Source: Erythroxylum novogranatense
Taxonomy: Eukaryota; Streptophyta; Magnoliopsida; Malpighiales; Erythroxylaceae
Length of the DNA stretch: 64,000 nucleotides
Assembly (NCBI GenBank): GCA_029891385.1
Contig: CM057233.1
Span: 33,462,540-33,526,539, forward strand
Direction of reading: 5' to 3'
In this document: piece by piece, positions 23,182-34,324 of the stretch
Position numbering within the stretch: the first letter of the stretch is position 1
Layout: each line of letters opens with the position of its first letter
Made by a program: the position numbers and the translations under genes
The notes under the pieces: generated by a model
The model's database searches: none
The model's input: only the letters and a program-made list of their open reading frames with translations
Told to the model about the DNA's origin: nothing

Positions 23182-24774
23182 CTTAATGTAGCGCCCCCTC
23201 ACCGTAGGGTACACGTCGGGAAACCCGAAGGTCGCTCCGATACGTATCCCACGATAAAGGTGCACCACCAGAATATTTCCACTAATAATCCACATGGCAT
23301 CGCAATAACTAAAACCATAATATCAGAAATCAGTAAATTTTAAAAATCTGAAATAATCTTGACACAGTCATCCAATAACAGAATAGACAAGTCTATCAGT
23401 CCCCTGAACAAAACCAAAAAGGAAACTGATACAAGCATCTATCCTAAGTCATCCTCAAAATCCAACCCACCGACCGACATGTGCCATCGCTTCTCCCGCC
23501 AAAGACGCCAGACGGTAGAAAAGGCTATCTCCGGAGCTAGGGGTCTACTCTAGCGATCCTAAAAAATTAGATGCAATTTTGGGTGAGTTTGTGAACTCAG
23601 TGAGAAACCATCATCGATGGTTCACTCAAATCATGCATTACGAAATTACGATAAAGACGCACGGTAATATTCGATTAACAAGATTATATAACAATTTCAC
23701 GAAGAGTCTATAACGCTTTTCTGATGTCGGTAACAATTTACAACAAAGATAAAATAGTTCACATCACAATTTACAAGAAATCATGGCATCACGCATTCAA
23801 GAATCGTCACACAATTTGGCAATTCAATCACCATGTATACAATGCATATGAGACTCTTTCCGCTTATTCAAGATTGTGCCCAAGTGCTCATCGGTGTTCG
23901 GTGGGGACGCGTCGAGATTTTTCCCTCGGGCTCAAGGCTTGTCCAAGATGTTCGAGCTCGAGGCTCTTTTCAGTGATATTAGCACTTGGGTCACATGTCC
24001 ATTATCTGATCATGCATTTATGTATGCAATGCAGTGTTCAGTAATTCAACATTCAGTATTCTACAGTGTACGGCTATAAAAGCCCAGTATTGTGATTCTC
24101 AAGAATATACAAGAATTCAGTCCAAGACAAGAATCCAATCCAAAGACAAAGAGCAACATGTCATTTAATCATGTACATTTCGTACATTTCAAGAATCATG
24201 CAATTTCACAAATTCCAATCTGAGAGGCATACCATCCGATCATGTATATCTCAAGAATCATCTGATTTCACATTTGGAAAGTAATTCACGTTGAGCATTT
24301 AAACAGTCAGGAATTTGAGAAACCAACTAGGTTACTCACCTGTAACTTCCGAGCTATTGCCTGGAAGTTCCAGCAATATCCGTGGAATGACGATCCAACG
24401 GCGCCTCTATAATAGTAAAATACAGCCCCATTACTAGATGCTTAATTAAATAGTTCAGTAATGCATATGTCTCTATGAAATTATGTACAATGCATATTCA
24501 CAATTTTTCCGACGCTAAAACCCAATTTATAACTCTTATGTCCCTTTCTAACTCTTCACTCAATTGATCGATAATAATTGATCCAATCCTAAAATTCAGT
24601 TCAATTTCCTCAATTCATAATCCCCATAGCAATTTCCTATCCATTAGGTCAAAACCTCTATTGAAAATCTCAATTATAGACCTCTTTCTCTAGTCCGCAA
24701 TGAATCAGGAATCACCTCAATCGGAGGTCTATACCATAAGTTATGCCCAATAAACAAACACTCATTCAATCGAA

Positions 24775-25020
24775 AGCGCTATTCGCCGTGACCTCATGTA
24801 CCGCCATGACCTTACAGAAGATCGCTCGCCGCGGCGTGAAACACGCTCGCCGCGGCGTGAAACACGCTCGTCCTCTTCGCCGCTCATCGCGAAGCAAGCC
24901 AAAAGGCTCGTCGCGACGTATCTCCAGGCGCTCGCTGCGGCATCCCGCTGCACTCGTCGCGGCGAGCACTAAATTTATTCGCCGCGGCGAGGCATGCCAG
25001 ACGTCGCGACGTACGACCGC
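24775..25020. repeat. CpG-dense palindromic block in the A2 5' LTR
   Basis: Includes two tandem copies of a 21 bp unit built on CTCGCCGCGGCGTG followed by AAACACG at about 24,825-24,868, and further CGCCGCGGCGAG and CGTCGCGACG palindromes. TCGCCGCGGCGA is a perfect 12 bp palindrome. Confidence 0.8.
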
Positions 25021-25157
25021 GCCACCTTCTTCTCCGATCGATTTTCCGCCATTAATGCTATTTAAAACCTCCATTAACACTCTAACTACTCAATCCATCC
25101 CAATAAATGCCATAACTGCTAGAAAGAACTACAAATAACAACAATAAAGCCTTAACA

Positions 25158-25164
25158 ACTTACC
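25158..25164 (-). promoter_or_regulatory. Splice-donor-like site in the A2 5' LTR
   Basis: On the minus strand CG|GTAAGT, a near-consensus donor, lies about 245 bp after the TATA-like element. A1 (about 14,073), A3 (CAG|GTAAGT at 56,231 and 63,022), C (AAG|GTAAAT near 32,274) and D (AAG|GTAAGA at 47,022) have donors at comparable places. Confidence 0.45.
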
Positions 25165-25915
25165 GATCGCAGATCAAAGCCACAAATCACCGTAAACCCT
25201 AAATCCTTCAAAATCAACGATTAATCCACTCCAAATCCTTCTCAACCTTCAACAATCACAATAAATCACTTAGCCTAGCACAATAAGAAGGAAACATAAG
25301 GAAGAATCTATTAAACTCACCAATGAGGAAGAAATCGAACCCACCGTGGAAGAAGAGAAGGAGAAAACGAAATGCCTTAGGTAACTTTCCCAAATCTCAA
25401 CTTAGATATTTATAGACAAAGGTCTCCAACTCAGTCCAAATTTCACTCTCTAAATTTCAATGGCTCAACATTTAAATTTCCTGACAGTATAACCCTAATA
25501 TTTCCTTAGCCATTGGACAATTCTTTCAAGATTATACGATCAATCACCATCACTCCAAAATTTCGGTAGGGTATTTCTCCCGAATTTCTAGAAAATTTCC
25601 TATAAACCACTATCAATTACCAATCACTCTTAAACTATTCTAAATCCGTCATTCGAGCTCACCTACTCTTAATTTCTCAGTCAATTACAATCCAGTCAGT
25701 CCAGTCAGTTCACAATTCAATCAGTTCATACTTCCACTTAAAATGCCGAAAAATCATGAATGCATGTACCTATGAATAAATGCATATGCAAGAAACCTGT
25801 TCCTCTATAATTAGAGGCCAGTAACATGCTCAGTCAGTGAATGCAGTGAAACCTATCAGTGTAACCCAGAATTACTATAATACCCTTGCTAACAGTAACA
25901 GGATGTTACACTTCG

Positions 25916-26450
25916 AATCCATAAGACAATGATCTACCTCTCTATATGGAATTGTGGACTTTGTGGGATTTAATTAAGATTTAGGGATTGAATCCAAGTG
26001 AGAGAATTGAGTAAAGTTTGACAATATCCGGACCTATAGAGGTCCAAATTGAGTAATTCTGGTGTCTATAGGTTCCTAAGACATAGGGGAATCTTTTGTG
26101 ATGTGAATTATGAGAAATATCGAGAATGTCACGAACATGCATTGTAGACATCTAAATTGCTACATGTGCATTATTTAATATTTCTAATTGTGCATTTGGT
26201 GACATGTGAATATTGTGATTATTATAGAGGCACAGTTGGAACGTCATCCCACGGACGTTGCCGAGACTTCCCGGCATTAGCTTGGAAGCTATTTGGTGAG
26301 TAACCTAGATGGTTTCTCGATTATTAATTGTTTATATTTTGCACTTATAACACTGTGGAGAATAATGGTGGACTTTGTGTTTGTTTATGCTAGTTCCTGA
26401 CCGAAGGTGTCCGAGATATTGGAAGAATATGACATAGAAGTGCTATATGT
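25916..26450 (+). mobile_element. A1 3' LTR, second segment, truncated
   Basis: It continues the LTR cut at 15,865. The block 26,215-26,325 (ATTATAGAGGC, CACGGA-GTTGC, GTGAGTAACCTAG, TGGTTTCTC) matches the complement of the A2 LTR near 24,320-24,420. The LTR should run on to a GCTACA end, but instead gives way at about 26,340-26,453 to a scrap of integrase. The 3' end of A1 is therefore lost. Confidence 0.75.
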
Positions 26451-26453
26451 GAT

Positions 26454-26495
26454 TTGGATTTTGTGACGGGATTGCCTAGGACCAAGTCAAAGAAA
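26454..26495 (+). pseudogene. Integrase scrap, probably from C
   Basis: The 14 codons [14 protein letters not shown] match the block around the first catalytic Asp of gypsy integrase. It is in plus orientation, like the C integrase that resumes near 30,766. The simplest reading is that C once ran through here and that B1 and deletions took out about 45 codons between the two pieces. The scrap is short, so assignment to C is inference. Confidence 0.65.
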
Positions 26496-26862
26496 CTAGT
26501 CACACACTTCTTCACTAATTTAAGTTTTTCACTTATTCACACTTATTTAGTTACTTGTGTCAAAAGTCAATATCATATCAAAACACTATTTCAGTTCATC
26601 TCATCTCCAAGTAGTCATTCTTTCATCTCACAAAAGTATAGACAACATCAATTTATCCCAATTCCATCATGCAATTCTAATCTCAATTTTCATCTTCGCA
26701 AACTTAAAATCCATCAAAATTCTTAACCTTAATCAAACAATCACTAGGTTCTTCACATAATTTATGGAAATACATTTCTATATTCATCACATTCTCACAA
26801 ATTCAATCTTAAAAAATATATAGCCCAAGTAAGATCCTAATACTGTGCTCTGATACCATAAA
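26496..26862 (-). mobile_element. B1 internal remnant with primer site
   Basis: Non-coding AT-rich text that ends with an initiator-Met primer site, TGGTATCAGAGC on the minus strand at 26,858-26,847, four bases from the LTR. The segment 26,740-26,860 resembles the B2 interior just before its primer site (AAGATCCTA next to GCTCTGATACCA). The left edge and any 3' LTR are missing. Confidence 0.65.
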
Positions 26863-29800
26863 TGTTGGGACCTGATCTCGAAACTGGATCCCAACCAGAA
26901 AACGAAACGAAAATAGCCGAAACCAAAGAGAATTCAAATAGGAGAAATCGAATCCGAAGGTGAATCGAATAACAAAATGCGGAAACAAAATACAAACGAA
27001 TCGAAACAAAGCAAGCGGAAAGCGAAAACAAAAGCAAAAGCAAAATAAAATTGTAAAGAGAAAGAAACCGAAGCAAAAACATAAGACGAAATAATCAAAA
27101 ACGAAGCGAACACAAATCGAATTGTCGAATTAGCTTGGAAACAAAACAACCAAATGATGCAATCGAACTGAAACACCAGTGCCGACATCCGATAACATAC
27201 ACTTTAGAAAAGCGTCGCGTTGGAAACCTAAAGACTAACTCTATCCGAAATGGTATAATTTTTTTTTCTTTTCTTTCTCATTCATTTCTTTCATCTTTTA
27301 CTCAACTTTATACAAGTCAAGCCAATATAATTTCCCTTTCTTGGATAGTATCCTCAATCAAATTCTCAATTCATACAAACTTCTTATATATGCAAACAAA
27401 TCCCAAAATTCATCATTTTTATCAATTCTTATTTTTTTCTTCATTTGAACCAAAAAGTCAGCAGCATAACGGCTGCATTTTAACTAACCTAAACTTGCAA
27501 AGGGTTTAAAAATTCACTTCTATAAACCAACTCAATCACACAATCATCAAAATCCTCGGACCTCTCATCCAAAAACTCAGCATAAACAAACGCAATCCTA
27601 TTTTTAAAACACTTCAATAAGCCTCAATCCTTAATCAGAATCATCCATACACAACCCAATCATAATCATAAACAATTCCATAACTCAAATTAATATACAA
27701 ATCTCATAATTCAAATACATCAAAAAACAAACGTTTACAATACACAATGGCATTCCAAGCCATATACCAAAATCCTCGAATACCTAAAGCACAAAACAAA
27801 CAAAATCGAACATAAGCCTTGACCTTCTTTCATCCGCTCTCCTTCTCGATACCTAGAGATGGGGATGAAAGGGGGTGAGCTAGATAGCTCGCCAATAATA
27901 TGTTTATAAATTGAAAGATAAGAAAAAATATTTTGCAAAACTTTTTGCCATTTATTTTTAAAGGTTTCACGGTAAAAAAATTGGAAAATTTTTTATTTCT
28001 CAAATTTTTTAAATCATTGCTAAATACTTTCAATAGTTTCACGGCTGCAAAATCCTCAATAGCTCATTTCTTAAAATTCTCACATTTTTCATATTTACAC
28101 ATCTCCTGAACAAATTCAAAAACATGGAGACACACAAAATAAACAAAATAAAAACACATAACATATCAAAATGGTTTGGTTTGGTCCAAATCGGAATGTA
28201 CTATACATTCCTGCATAACGGTCCTGTGCAGCCGTGAATGGAACGTACTACACATTCTCGCATAGTGATCCGGTGTAGCCGTGACTTATGGGAGTCCGAA
28301 ATCGGAACTCCAGTGCCACTAGCGTGTAGGCGGGAGAAGCCTTTAAAAATAGACAAGTGCGCACTTGTCCCACTTATGGGACCTGACCAAACCCACATAA
28401 CACTTAAATCAAAACCAAAAAATTCGGATTGCCGAAGACACATTTTGATATCTTGATTTTTCATCTAATGTCGTGCTCGACACAATTCACATTCACAAAT
28501 CACATAAGTTCATATAGCAATATACATGCAATCTCAATTCATCACAAAGAAGGCATCAATTTCTTTTAATCAGAATTCAAACACACAATGCACATTTTTC
28601 ATCCAAAAATTTCATGTAGCAAACTCATCTTTTATTCAAAACAATAAAAATCCTTCAATTATTTCAATTTAATAAATCATAGCAATATCATCAAAATATT
28701 TGAATAATTCGAAAACAATGAATTTCAAAATCTAGCAATTTCTGAAAATCATTTCGAAAGCAAGGAATTTAGTCCTTCAAAAATCATAATTTTCAAACAT
28801 TTTCATAAACATAATTTATAAAAAATTTTTCTTCTTGATTTTTCAAAAATACATAATTAGCTTAAAATTCAATAAATAAACATACTACCCACCTCGAATC
28901 AATGCTAGAAGCTTGCTCAATGCTTCAATTCTCCAAAGCCTTTGTTCTTTCCTCCAATTTGAAATTCCTTAAACCAAATTCACCCAAATTCAACATCATA
29001 AAAAACATAATTACTCAAATTGAGCTTAGAAAACACAAATCCCTCATATATTCAAGCTATCTAAATCAAAAATTTTCAAAATCCCCAAATCACAAAAATT
29101 GGGCATAAACCCTAATTCACAATTATCCAAAATTGCACCAATTAAACCAAGCTATCTCCAAAATTGAGCTTAGATATCACAAACCCATACTATTTTCAAG
29201 GAAGCTAAACCAAAAATTCACTAAAAACTCAAAGATAAAAAATTCATCTCTTACCTTATTTTTCTCCATTTTCGGATTTTCCTTGTCCCATAAGGGAGCT
29301 ATCACCTTCTTCCATCTTTTCCCTTTAGAATCAACTTAAAATCATCATTGGAAAGTAGCAAAATTTTGAACCCTAAGATTTATCTCCTTTTCTCCTTTCT
29401 TTTCTCCCATCCGAATCTCTCATTCTCCTCTCTTCTTATTCTCTTCTTTTGTTTTCTTTAAAACTTAAGCAAATTCGTGGGTTGCTACACCTCTTAAACA
29501 GCAGCCCACTTGACATGTCATTAATGAATGACAAAATACCATAAAGCCCTTACATGTAAAGCTAAAACCTTAACTCAATTGCCCCTAAACTTTATTTCAA
29601 TTTATGCTTACTTTAGGACAATTTTCTCACTATCAAATTGAAGAAATTTGCTAAAACTTCCTTCTAGAGAAACGTTCCTCATTGTTTTAGTTTCATAACG
29701 CCATCAAAATCATTTAATTTAGTGGGCTACAACAAAATTTATACTCCAAACAGTTCGGACATGTCTTATACTAAAGAATTTTCCAGCACGTTATTTCCAT

Positions 29801-30765
29801 CCAAATATTTACATTCTTAAAGAAAAAATTGAAACTCCATTTCTTCATAAAAATTGTATCCCTATTTCTCTAGTTTAATCCAAATCAAGAATCACCTCAT
29901 TTGGATTACTAGAGCAAAAGTTATGGTCAAAATACATTCATATTTCTCTAATCCAAGACTGCACACTAATCCGAACTTCAAATCAGAAATTGAATGTCTT
30001 AGGGGCTAAATTGAAATTTAATTCCATCATATGACTTGTAGCCCCATGTCTTAATTTTATTTTGCCTCAAAAATCAGTTCAATCGAATCTCCACAGATCC
30101 CGAATTTCGCGAAAGACTGAATCATGTTCAAAAAAATTTCCAACTCATCTTGATTAAATCAATCAACAACAATTTAATCTCATAAAATTACAAATTTCTC
30201 CTTAGGATGTAGAAAATTGTCTTAGGAATCCAATGCTTTAAAAACCAAGTCAATCGGATGTAGGACGGAAAAGATATAAACAAAATATTGGACAAAGGTC
30301 AGATTGGGAAAAGAGGCAGAAACAAATGGCCAAACAACGTCGCATGAAGGAGACCAAAAACGGCGTCGTATGAAACAAAATGATCTCGTGCTGAAGAGAA
30401 AAAGAATGAAATGACATCGCGCAAGAAGGAGGAAATGACGTCGCACCAGACGCTCGCGGGGCTAGCTCGCACTCGCCCTCGAATTTTCATTTTTCATTTT
30501 TTTCTACTAAACTAAATCCGAAACTTCCAAAATGTATAACTCATGATCCCGAACTCAAAATGTGACAAATTTGGTCTCTATAGAAAGATTGAAGGAAGCT
30601 ATACAACTTCCATGTAGAACTCCACAACTAATTCAGCCTCTAATGTGGTCAAATTTCTAATCAAAGATCCTGCCCAAATTAATATGCCCTAAGCCATAAC
30701 TCAACTTTGAAAAATTCTATCTTTCAACTCCAAAGTCCGAACATATCATATTTTATATCAATGTG
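26863..30765 (-). mobile_element. B1 5' LTR, truncated
   Basis: Starts TGTTGGGACC at 26,863 (the LTR 3' end, read on the plus strand). It follows the B2 LTR block by block: GAA-rich run 26,880-27,110, GATGGGGATGAAAGGGGGTGAGC near 27,858, CACCTCGAAT-ATGCTAGAAGC near 28,892, CATTTTCGGAT near 29,268, and a CGTCG-rich patch at 30,335-30,475. About 0.6 kb at the far end is missing: the match stops at TTATATCAATG (30,755-30,765) where C integrase begins. The many small frames inside are not genes. Confidence 0.75.
28193..28286. repeat. Tandem duplication, 2 x 47 bp, in the B1 LTR
   Basis: Units start at 28,193 and 28,240. Both read GGAAYGTACTAYACATTC, then GCATA, then GTGYAGCCGTGA. I do not see it in the B2 LTRs. 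Confidence 0.7.
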
Positions 30766-31749
30766 AAGATCAGAATATATGGTATTCTAGACTCTATAGT
30801 TTTTGACAGATATCCTTAGTTTAATTCAAGATTTTGAGAAAGTATGCAAGAAGCTCTAAGGACCAAGTTAAATTTTAGCGCTGCTTTCCATCTTTAAACA
30901 GGTGTCCAATCTGAGATGCTCTAGGGACCAAATTAAATTTTAGCACTACTATCCATCTTGAAACAGATGGCCAATCTAAGAGGACCATTTGAACCCTTAA
31001 AGGAATGCCCAGGGCATGTGTGGTAGATTTCAAAGGTGCTTGGGATGATTATTTGCCATTGGTCAAATTTTCTTATAATAATTCGTACTATTCGAGTATT
31101 CAGATGGCTCCTTATGAAGCACTATACGGAAGAAGATGTAGAACTCCTATATGCCGGGATGAAGAAGGAGAAAGCAAATTAATAAGACCTGAGTAACTCT
31201 AGATGATAATCGAAAATGTCAATCTAGTTTTAAACAAAGGCTTAAAGTATATCAAGATAGAATGAAAAGCTAAACTGATGCACAAAGAAAGGAAATTGAG
31301 TATGAAGTTGGTGAGAAAGTCTTTCTTAAGAGATCTCCTTAGAAAGGAGTTATGAGGTTTGGCAAGAATGGCAAGTTGAGCCCATGATACATGGGTCCCT
31401 ACGAGATTGTTGAGACGATTAGACCACTAGCCTATAGGTTGGCGTTGCCACCATAATTGTCACAAATACATAATGTCTTTCATGTTTCCATAATGAGGAG
31501 GAATAGTTCAGATCCCTCCCACGTCACTTAGACCATTGAGGTTCAATTAAGAGATGATATGACTTATGAGGAGACTCTGTGGAGATTTTGGATAGTAAGG
31601 AAAAGGTCCTTAAGAACAAGACAGTACAACTAGTTAAAATCCTGTGGAAGAACCATTTTACGGAAGAGGCCATGTGGGAGCCCTTGGAGGTCATGAAGGA
31701 GAAGTATCCCCACCTTTTCAATGACTTAAGTAAGAATTTCGAGGATTAA
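30766..31749 (+). pseudogene. C pol 3' half: integrase core to chromodomain-like tail
   Basis: The frame starts inside the integrase core (GILDSIVFDRYP with the second catalytic Asp, 30,782-30,817), passes a 65 bp duplication, then TDGQSKRT with the Glu position changed to Lys, RACVVDFKGAWDDYLPL, and YNNSYYSSIQMAPYEALYGRRC (31,005-31,196). In shifted frames come the C-terminal integrase domain (FGKNGKLSP, GPYEIVE near 31,360-31,420, VFHVS near 31,470) and the tail LVKILWKNHF, KEKYPHLF ending at TAA 31,747-31,749. RT and RNase H are gone. It is a diverged relative of the A elements, not a copy of them. Confidence 0.82.
30853..30982 (+). repeat. 65 bp tandem duplication inside C integrase
   Basis: Two copies start at 30,853 and 30,918 (GCTCTARGGACCAARTTAAA and so on to CCAATCTRAG). 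They encode the segment around TKLNFS...TDGQSE twice. As 65 is not a multiple of three, the duplication also shifts the frame. Confidence 0.88.
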
Positions 31750-31757
31750 ATACTTTT

Positions 31758-31771
31758 AAGAAGGGATGAAA
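31758..31771 (+). other. Polypurine tract of C
   Basis: AAGAAGGGATGAAA directly precedes the LTR start TGTTGGCCCTCG. Confidence 0.75.
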
Positions 31772-33653
31772 TGTTGGCCCTCGAATTTTTTTCTTGTTGA
31801 GTTAAACATGATTTATATAAATTATAAGGTCCTGATAGATTAATTTTTAGATTTAATTATTATATCAATGTTAGTAGGATTTTATTACATTGGTTTGTTG
31901 AATTAAAGTAGTAAGAGTGTATAAAGGACAATTTTAGCATGTCATTTAAGTATAAAAGCCATAAAGCATAAAGGAAGTGCAAAGTTTGCATTTCACACTC
32001 ATTAATGGTATAATTGGAAGAAGAAAGTGTAGTCTTGCTCTTAAAAAGGAGAAAACATGAATAAGGAAAGAAAGAAGAGGAAAAAACGAAAAAAAGAGAG
32101 AGAGAAACGAGAGACGATTTTGTTCTTAACAGAAAAGAAGGAAGATCAAGTTAGGGTTTCATCTTTTCTTAACTTTCAAGAGTGATGTTGACGTTGGTCC
32201 AGAAGAGACAAAGAAAAAGGAATAGAAGAGCTTCCATTTGAGCTAAAAATCTCATTATGTGGTAAAGATTCAAGGTAAATTCATTCTTAATATTTTGGAT
32301 TTTTGGAAGGGTTTTAATTCATGAAACTTAAGAACTGCATGGGTTTAAGTATTCTAGAATCAATTTTAATGAATATGTTTTATAGGTTCTCAATTTGTAT
32401 TCCTATTGAATGGGATTTCTTACAATGTTAAAGGGAATCAAAAAAGGCAAGATGAGAAAGATGAATATTTTCAATGGTTTTGCTTGTTTCTCCATTATAA
32501 ACTTGTTACCCATGAGCTTTTAAGCTCACTTCCCCCCTCCCCCTTCCTCCCAATCTGTAGGTGATGAGCTAGAGATCGAGTGATCGAGAGTCAAGGCATC
32601 ACTCCACATTTGCATTTTTTAAAGTTATTTTATGGAAAACTCAAGGCTTTAGCTACATTTCAAGTATTAATCGTTTATGTATATTTTGTATTTTTAGGTT
32701 ATGATACCAATGATGTATTGTGGCTTCAAATGGCCATTAAAGCTTTGTAAAGATCTTTCCTTTTGATGTTAACAAAATATGAATTGTGTATGGATGATGT
32801 TGAGATGAAATTAGGTATAAATGAAGAAGTTATCAACTTGAGATGATGAATTTTGAACATGAATTGTTGTTACATGCATGTGAGATGTTATGGAAAAGGA
32901 AGATAGGAATTTGTGAATGGTGAGAATTAGTTGTAAGTGATGAATCAAATGAGTAGAGATTAGAGAGTTTAATGAAATAAAATTGGTAGTTGAATTGCTA
33001 TAAAATGATGTTGCATTAGAGGAAGTGAATTTGGGACAATTTAGAGTGGAAGTAAGGTTAGGATAGATGTAAAAACCTTTAGGAAGGCTCTTAAGTGAGT
33101 TTTTTCTCACCTATGTCTATTGGAAGGACTTTAGGTTCATTAAATAGACCTTCTTGGGTCTGCAAAGACCCCTAGCCTTGTCCATGTCTATTAAACAGAC
33201 ATTAAGTCTATTAAATGGCGCGTCTCAGGTCTAGAAAGACCCCTAGGCCTATTATGTCCTTTTGGGTGTAGTGTATGTCCATTTAGCAGACATTTACTGT
33301 ACACTTTCAGAAATTCGTGATTTTGACCATCTAAATGAAAAAATCTCTCTTCAGGGTCTTCACGAAAGTTGTAGATTTGGAAGATCTCTTTGAAACCATT
33401 CTAGAATGACCTTAATTGAAAATCTCTAATGAAAGTTATGCTTGTTGTCCCCAAAATAGGTACAATATGTTTGAGAATATTAACATAAGAATGGATTGAT
33501 GTATATCAATTGATCAAATAGGGAATTTTTTGGATGGTATGAAAATAAAGATGAACCGATGATGGCTAATGAGATTTCACTGAAATAAATCTACATGGTA
33601 ATACGCTCACATTTTATGTTTCCAAAGTTGGACTCTAAAAAGGGGGTCCAACA
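31772..33653 (+). mobile_element. C 3' LTR
   Basis: 1,882 bp, from TGTTGGCCCTCG to GGGGGTCCAACA, so TGTTGG and CCAACA form the terminal inverted ends. TATAAAAG lies at 31,951-31,958, and a donor-like AAG|GTAAAT about 320 bp later at 32,274. A degenerate 71 bp duplication with TCTRSAAAGACCCCTAG (33,159 and 33,230) and one copy of the shared LTR module (33,330-33,450) lie near the 3' end. No 5' LTR is left. Confidence 0.82.
31951..31958 (+). promoter_or_regulatory. TATA box of the C LTR
   Basis: TATAAAAG, 180 bp into the LTR, is followed by a purine-rich leader. A plausible core promoter. Confidence 0.5.
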
Positions 33654-33654
33654 T

Positions 33655-33835
33655 TACTTTTTTTTTTAATTTTTATTTTCATTTTATTAATTTTTTAAGC
33701 AATAGATAACTTAGGATTAGATTCGTTCACAACTCCTCGTAAGATCGACACCCCACGTACTACAATTCATGGCCTATACACTTGTAGTATTTTGAGGGCT
33801 TATAAATTGTAAAACTTGCCCATCATCACTAACTT
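33655..33835 (+). mobile_element. X-family LTR 3' end fragment
   Basis: About 180 bp closely match the last part of the X 5' LTR (8,540-8,705): TTAATTTTTTAAGC, ATAACTTAGGATTAGATT, CTTGTAGTATTTTGAGGGC and the end CCCATCATCA. It has the same orientation as X, so it may be the stump of the X 3' LTR, which would make 7,566-33,835 one composite. The upstream part of the LTR is missing next to the C LTR. Confidence 0.75.
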
Positions 33836-34319
33836 CTATTAAATAATGGATTGATATCTTTCTAGTTATTGAAGGAAAAAGATGTTTTATTACCATTCCT
33901 AATATGGTTTTTTACAAGGGGAAAGTTACTCTCTTATCGTTGTTTATGCTCAATTGCCAAAAAATGATTCCATTTAAGTAATATTAATAAACACATTTTG
34001 TATAATTTGATTCTTTACCATTTACATAAACAAGATGAAGAGTATTACCTACTCCTTTGTTACAACCTTAATTCCTTGCTGCGTTATCCTTTCCTTCTTT
34101 TTGCATCCAAAGCCTTTGCTTTGTCAATTTATCTTCTCCTTGTTGTTGTATCCTCAACCAATTTGATTTACCTCTTGTTCTCCTAGGACAACTTAGTTAA
34201 CAAAATCCTTTGGCGGGAAAGGAGAAGAAACGCTTTAGAGAGGTTTTTTCTTAGAAAAAAGAAAGAAACAATGAGACACTTCTCATACTACGTTTTGAAC
34301 ATGCAAAGGTGAGAGGAGA
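33836..34319. other. Unassigned DNA left of the A3 insertion
   Basis: About 480 bp with no recognisable transposon or gene. The open frame 33,998-34,186 (hydrophobic, 62 codons) has no feature that supports a gene. This is pre-insertion DNA: it joins 63,761 if A3 is removed. Confidence 0.6.
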
Positions 34320-34324
34320 GAGTT

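Larger units (their letters stand above)
15866..25910 (-). mobile_element. A2: complete Tekay-like chromovirus LTR retrotransposon
   Basis: The element is on the minus strand, 10,045 bp, with LTRs 15,866-18,597 (3') and 23,187-25,910 (5'), ends TG...CA and target duplication CTTCG at 15,861-15,865 and 25,911-25,915. Primer site, polypurine tract, gag, protease, RT, RNase H, integrase and chromodomain-like region are all present in order. It is inserted into the 3' LTR of A1. The two LTRs look very similar outside short differences that cluster at CAG/CTG, so it is a young insertion. The pol and gag frames are broken many times, but part of that damage may be sequencing error (see findings). 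Confidence 0.95.
23187..25910 (-). mobile_element. A2 5' LTR
   Basis: 2,724 bp, from TGTAACATCC at 25,910 to GCGCTACA at 23,187 on the minus strand. TATA-like TCTATAAATA is at about 25,408-25,418 and donor-like CG|GTAAGT at 25,158-25,164, about 245 bp downstream. Differences from the 3' LTR cluster at CAG/CTG, for example 23,886-23,925 against 16,575-16,615. The GC-rich block at 24,775-25,020 is shared. Confidence 0.93.

Noticed and set aside
27135..27509. 124-codon frame in the B1 LTR
   Set aside because: Lies inside an LTR, opposite strand, with no homology in sight; the B2 LTR does not keep the frame.
7566..33835. One complete X element with all inner parts as clean nested insertions
   Set aside because: X protease and pol are absent and the 3' LTR is a 180 bp stump, and A1 and C lack their 5' ends; deletions must have joined the pieces, so only a composite can be claimed.
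33998..34186. 62-codon hydrophobic frame in host DNA
   Set aside because: AT-rich, no domain, no promoter or splice context that could be trusted, and length expected by chance.
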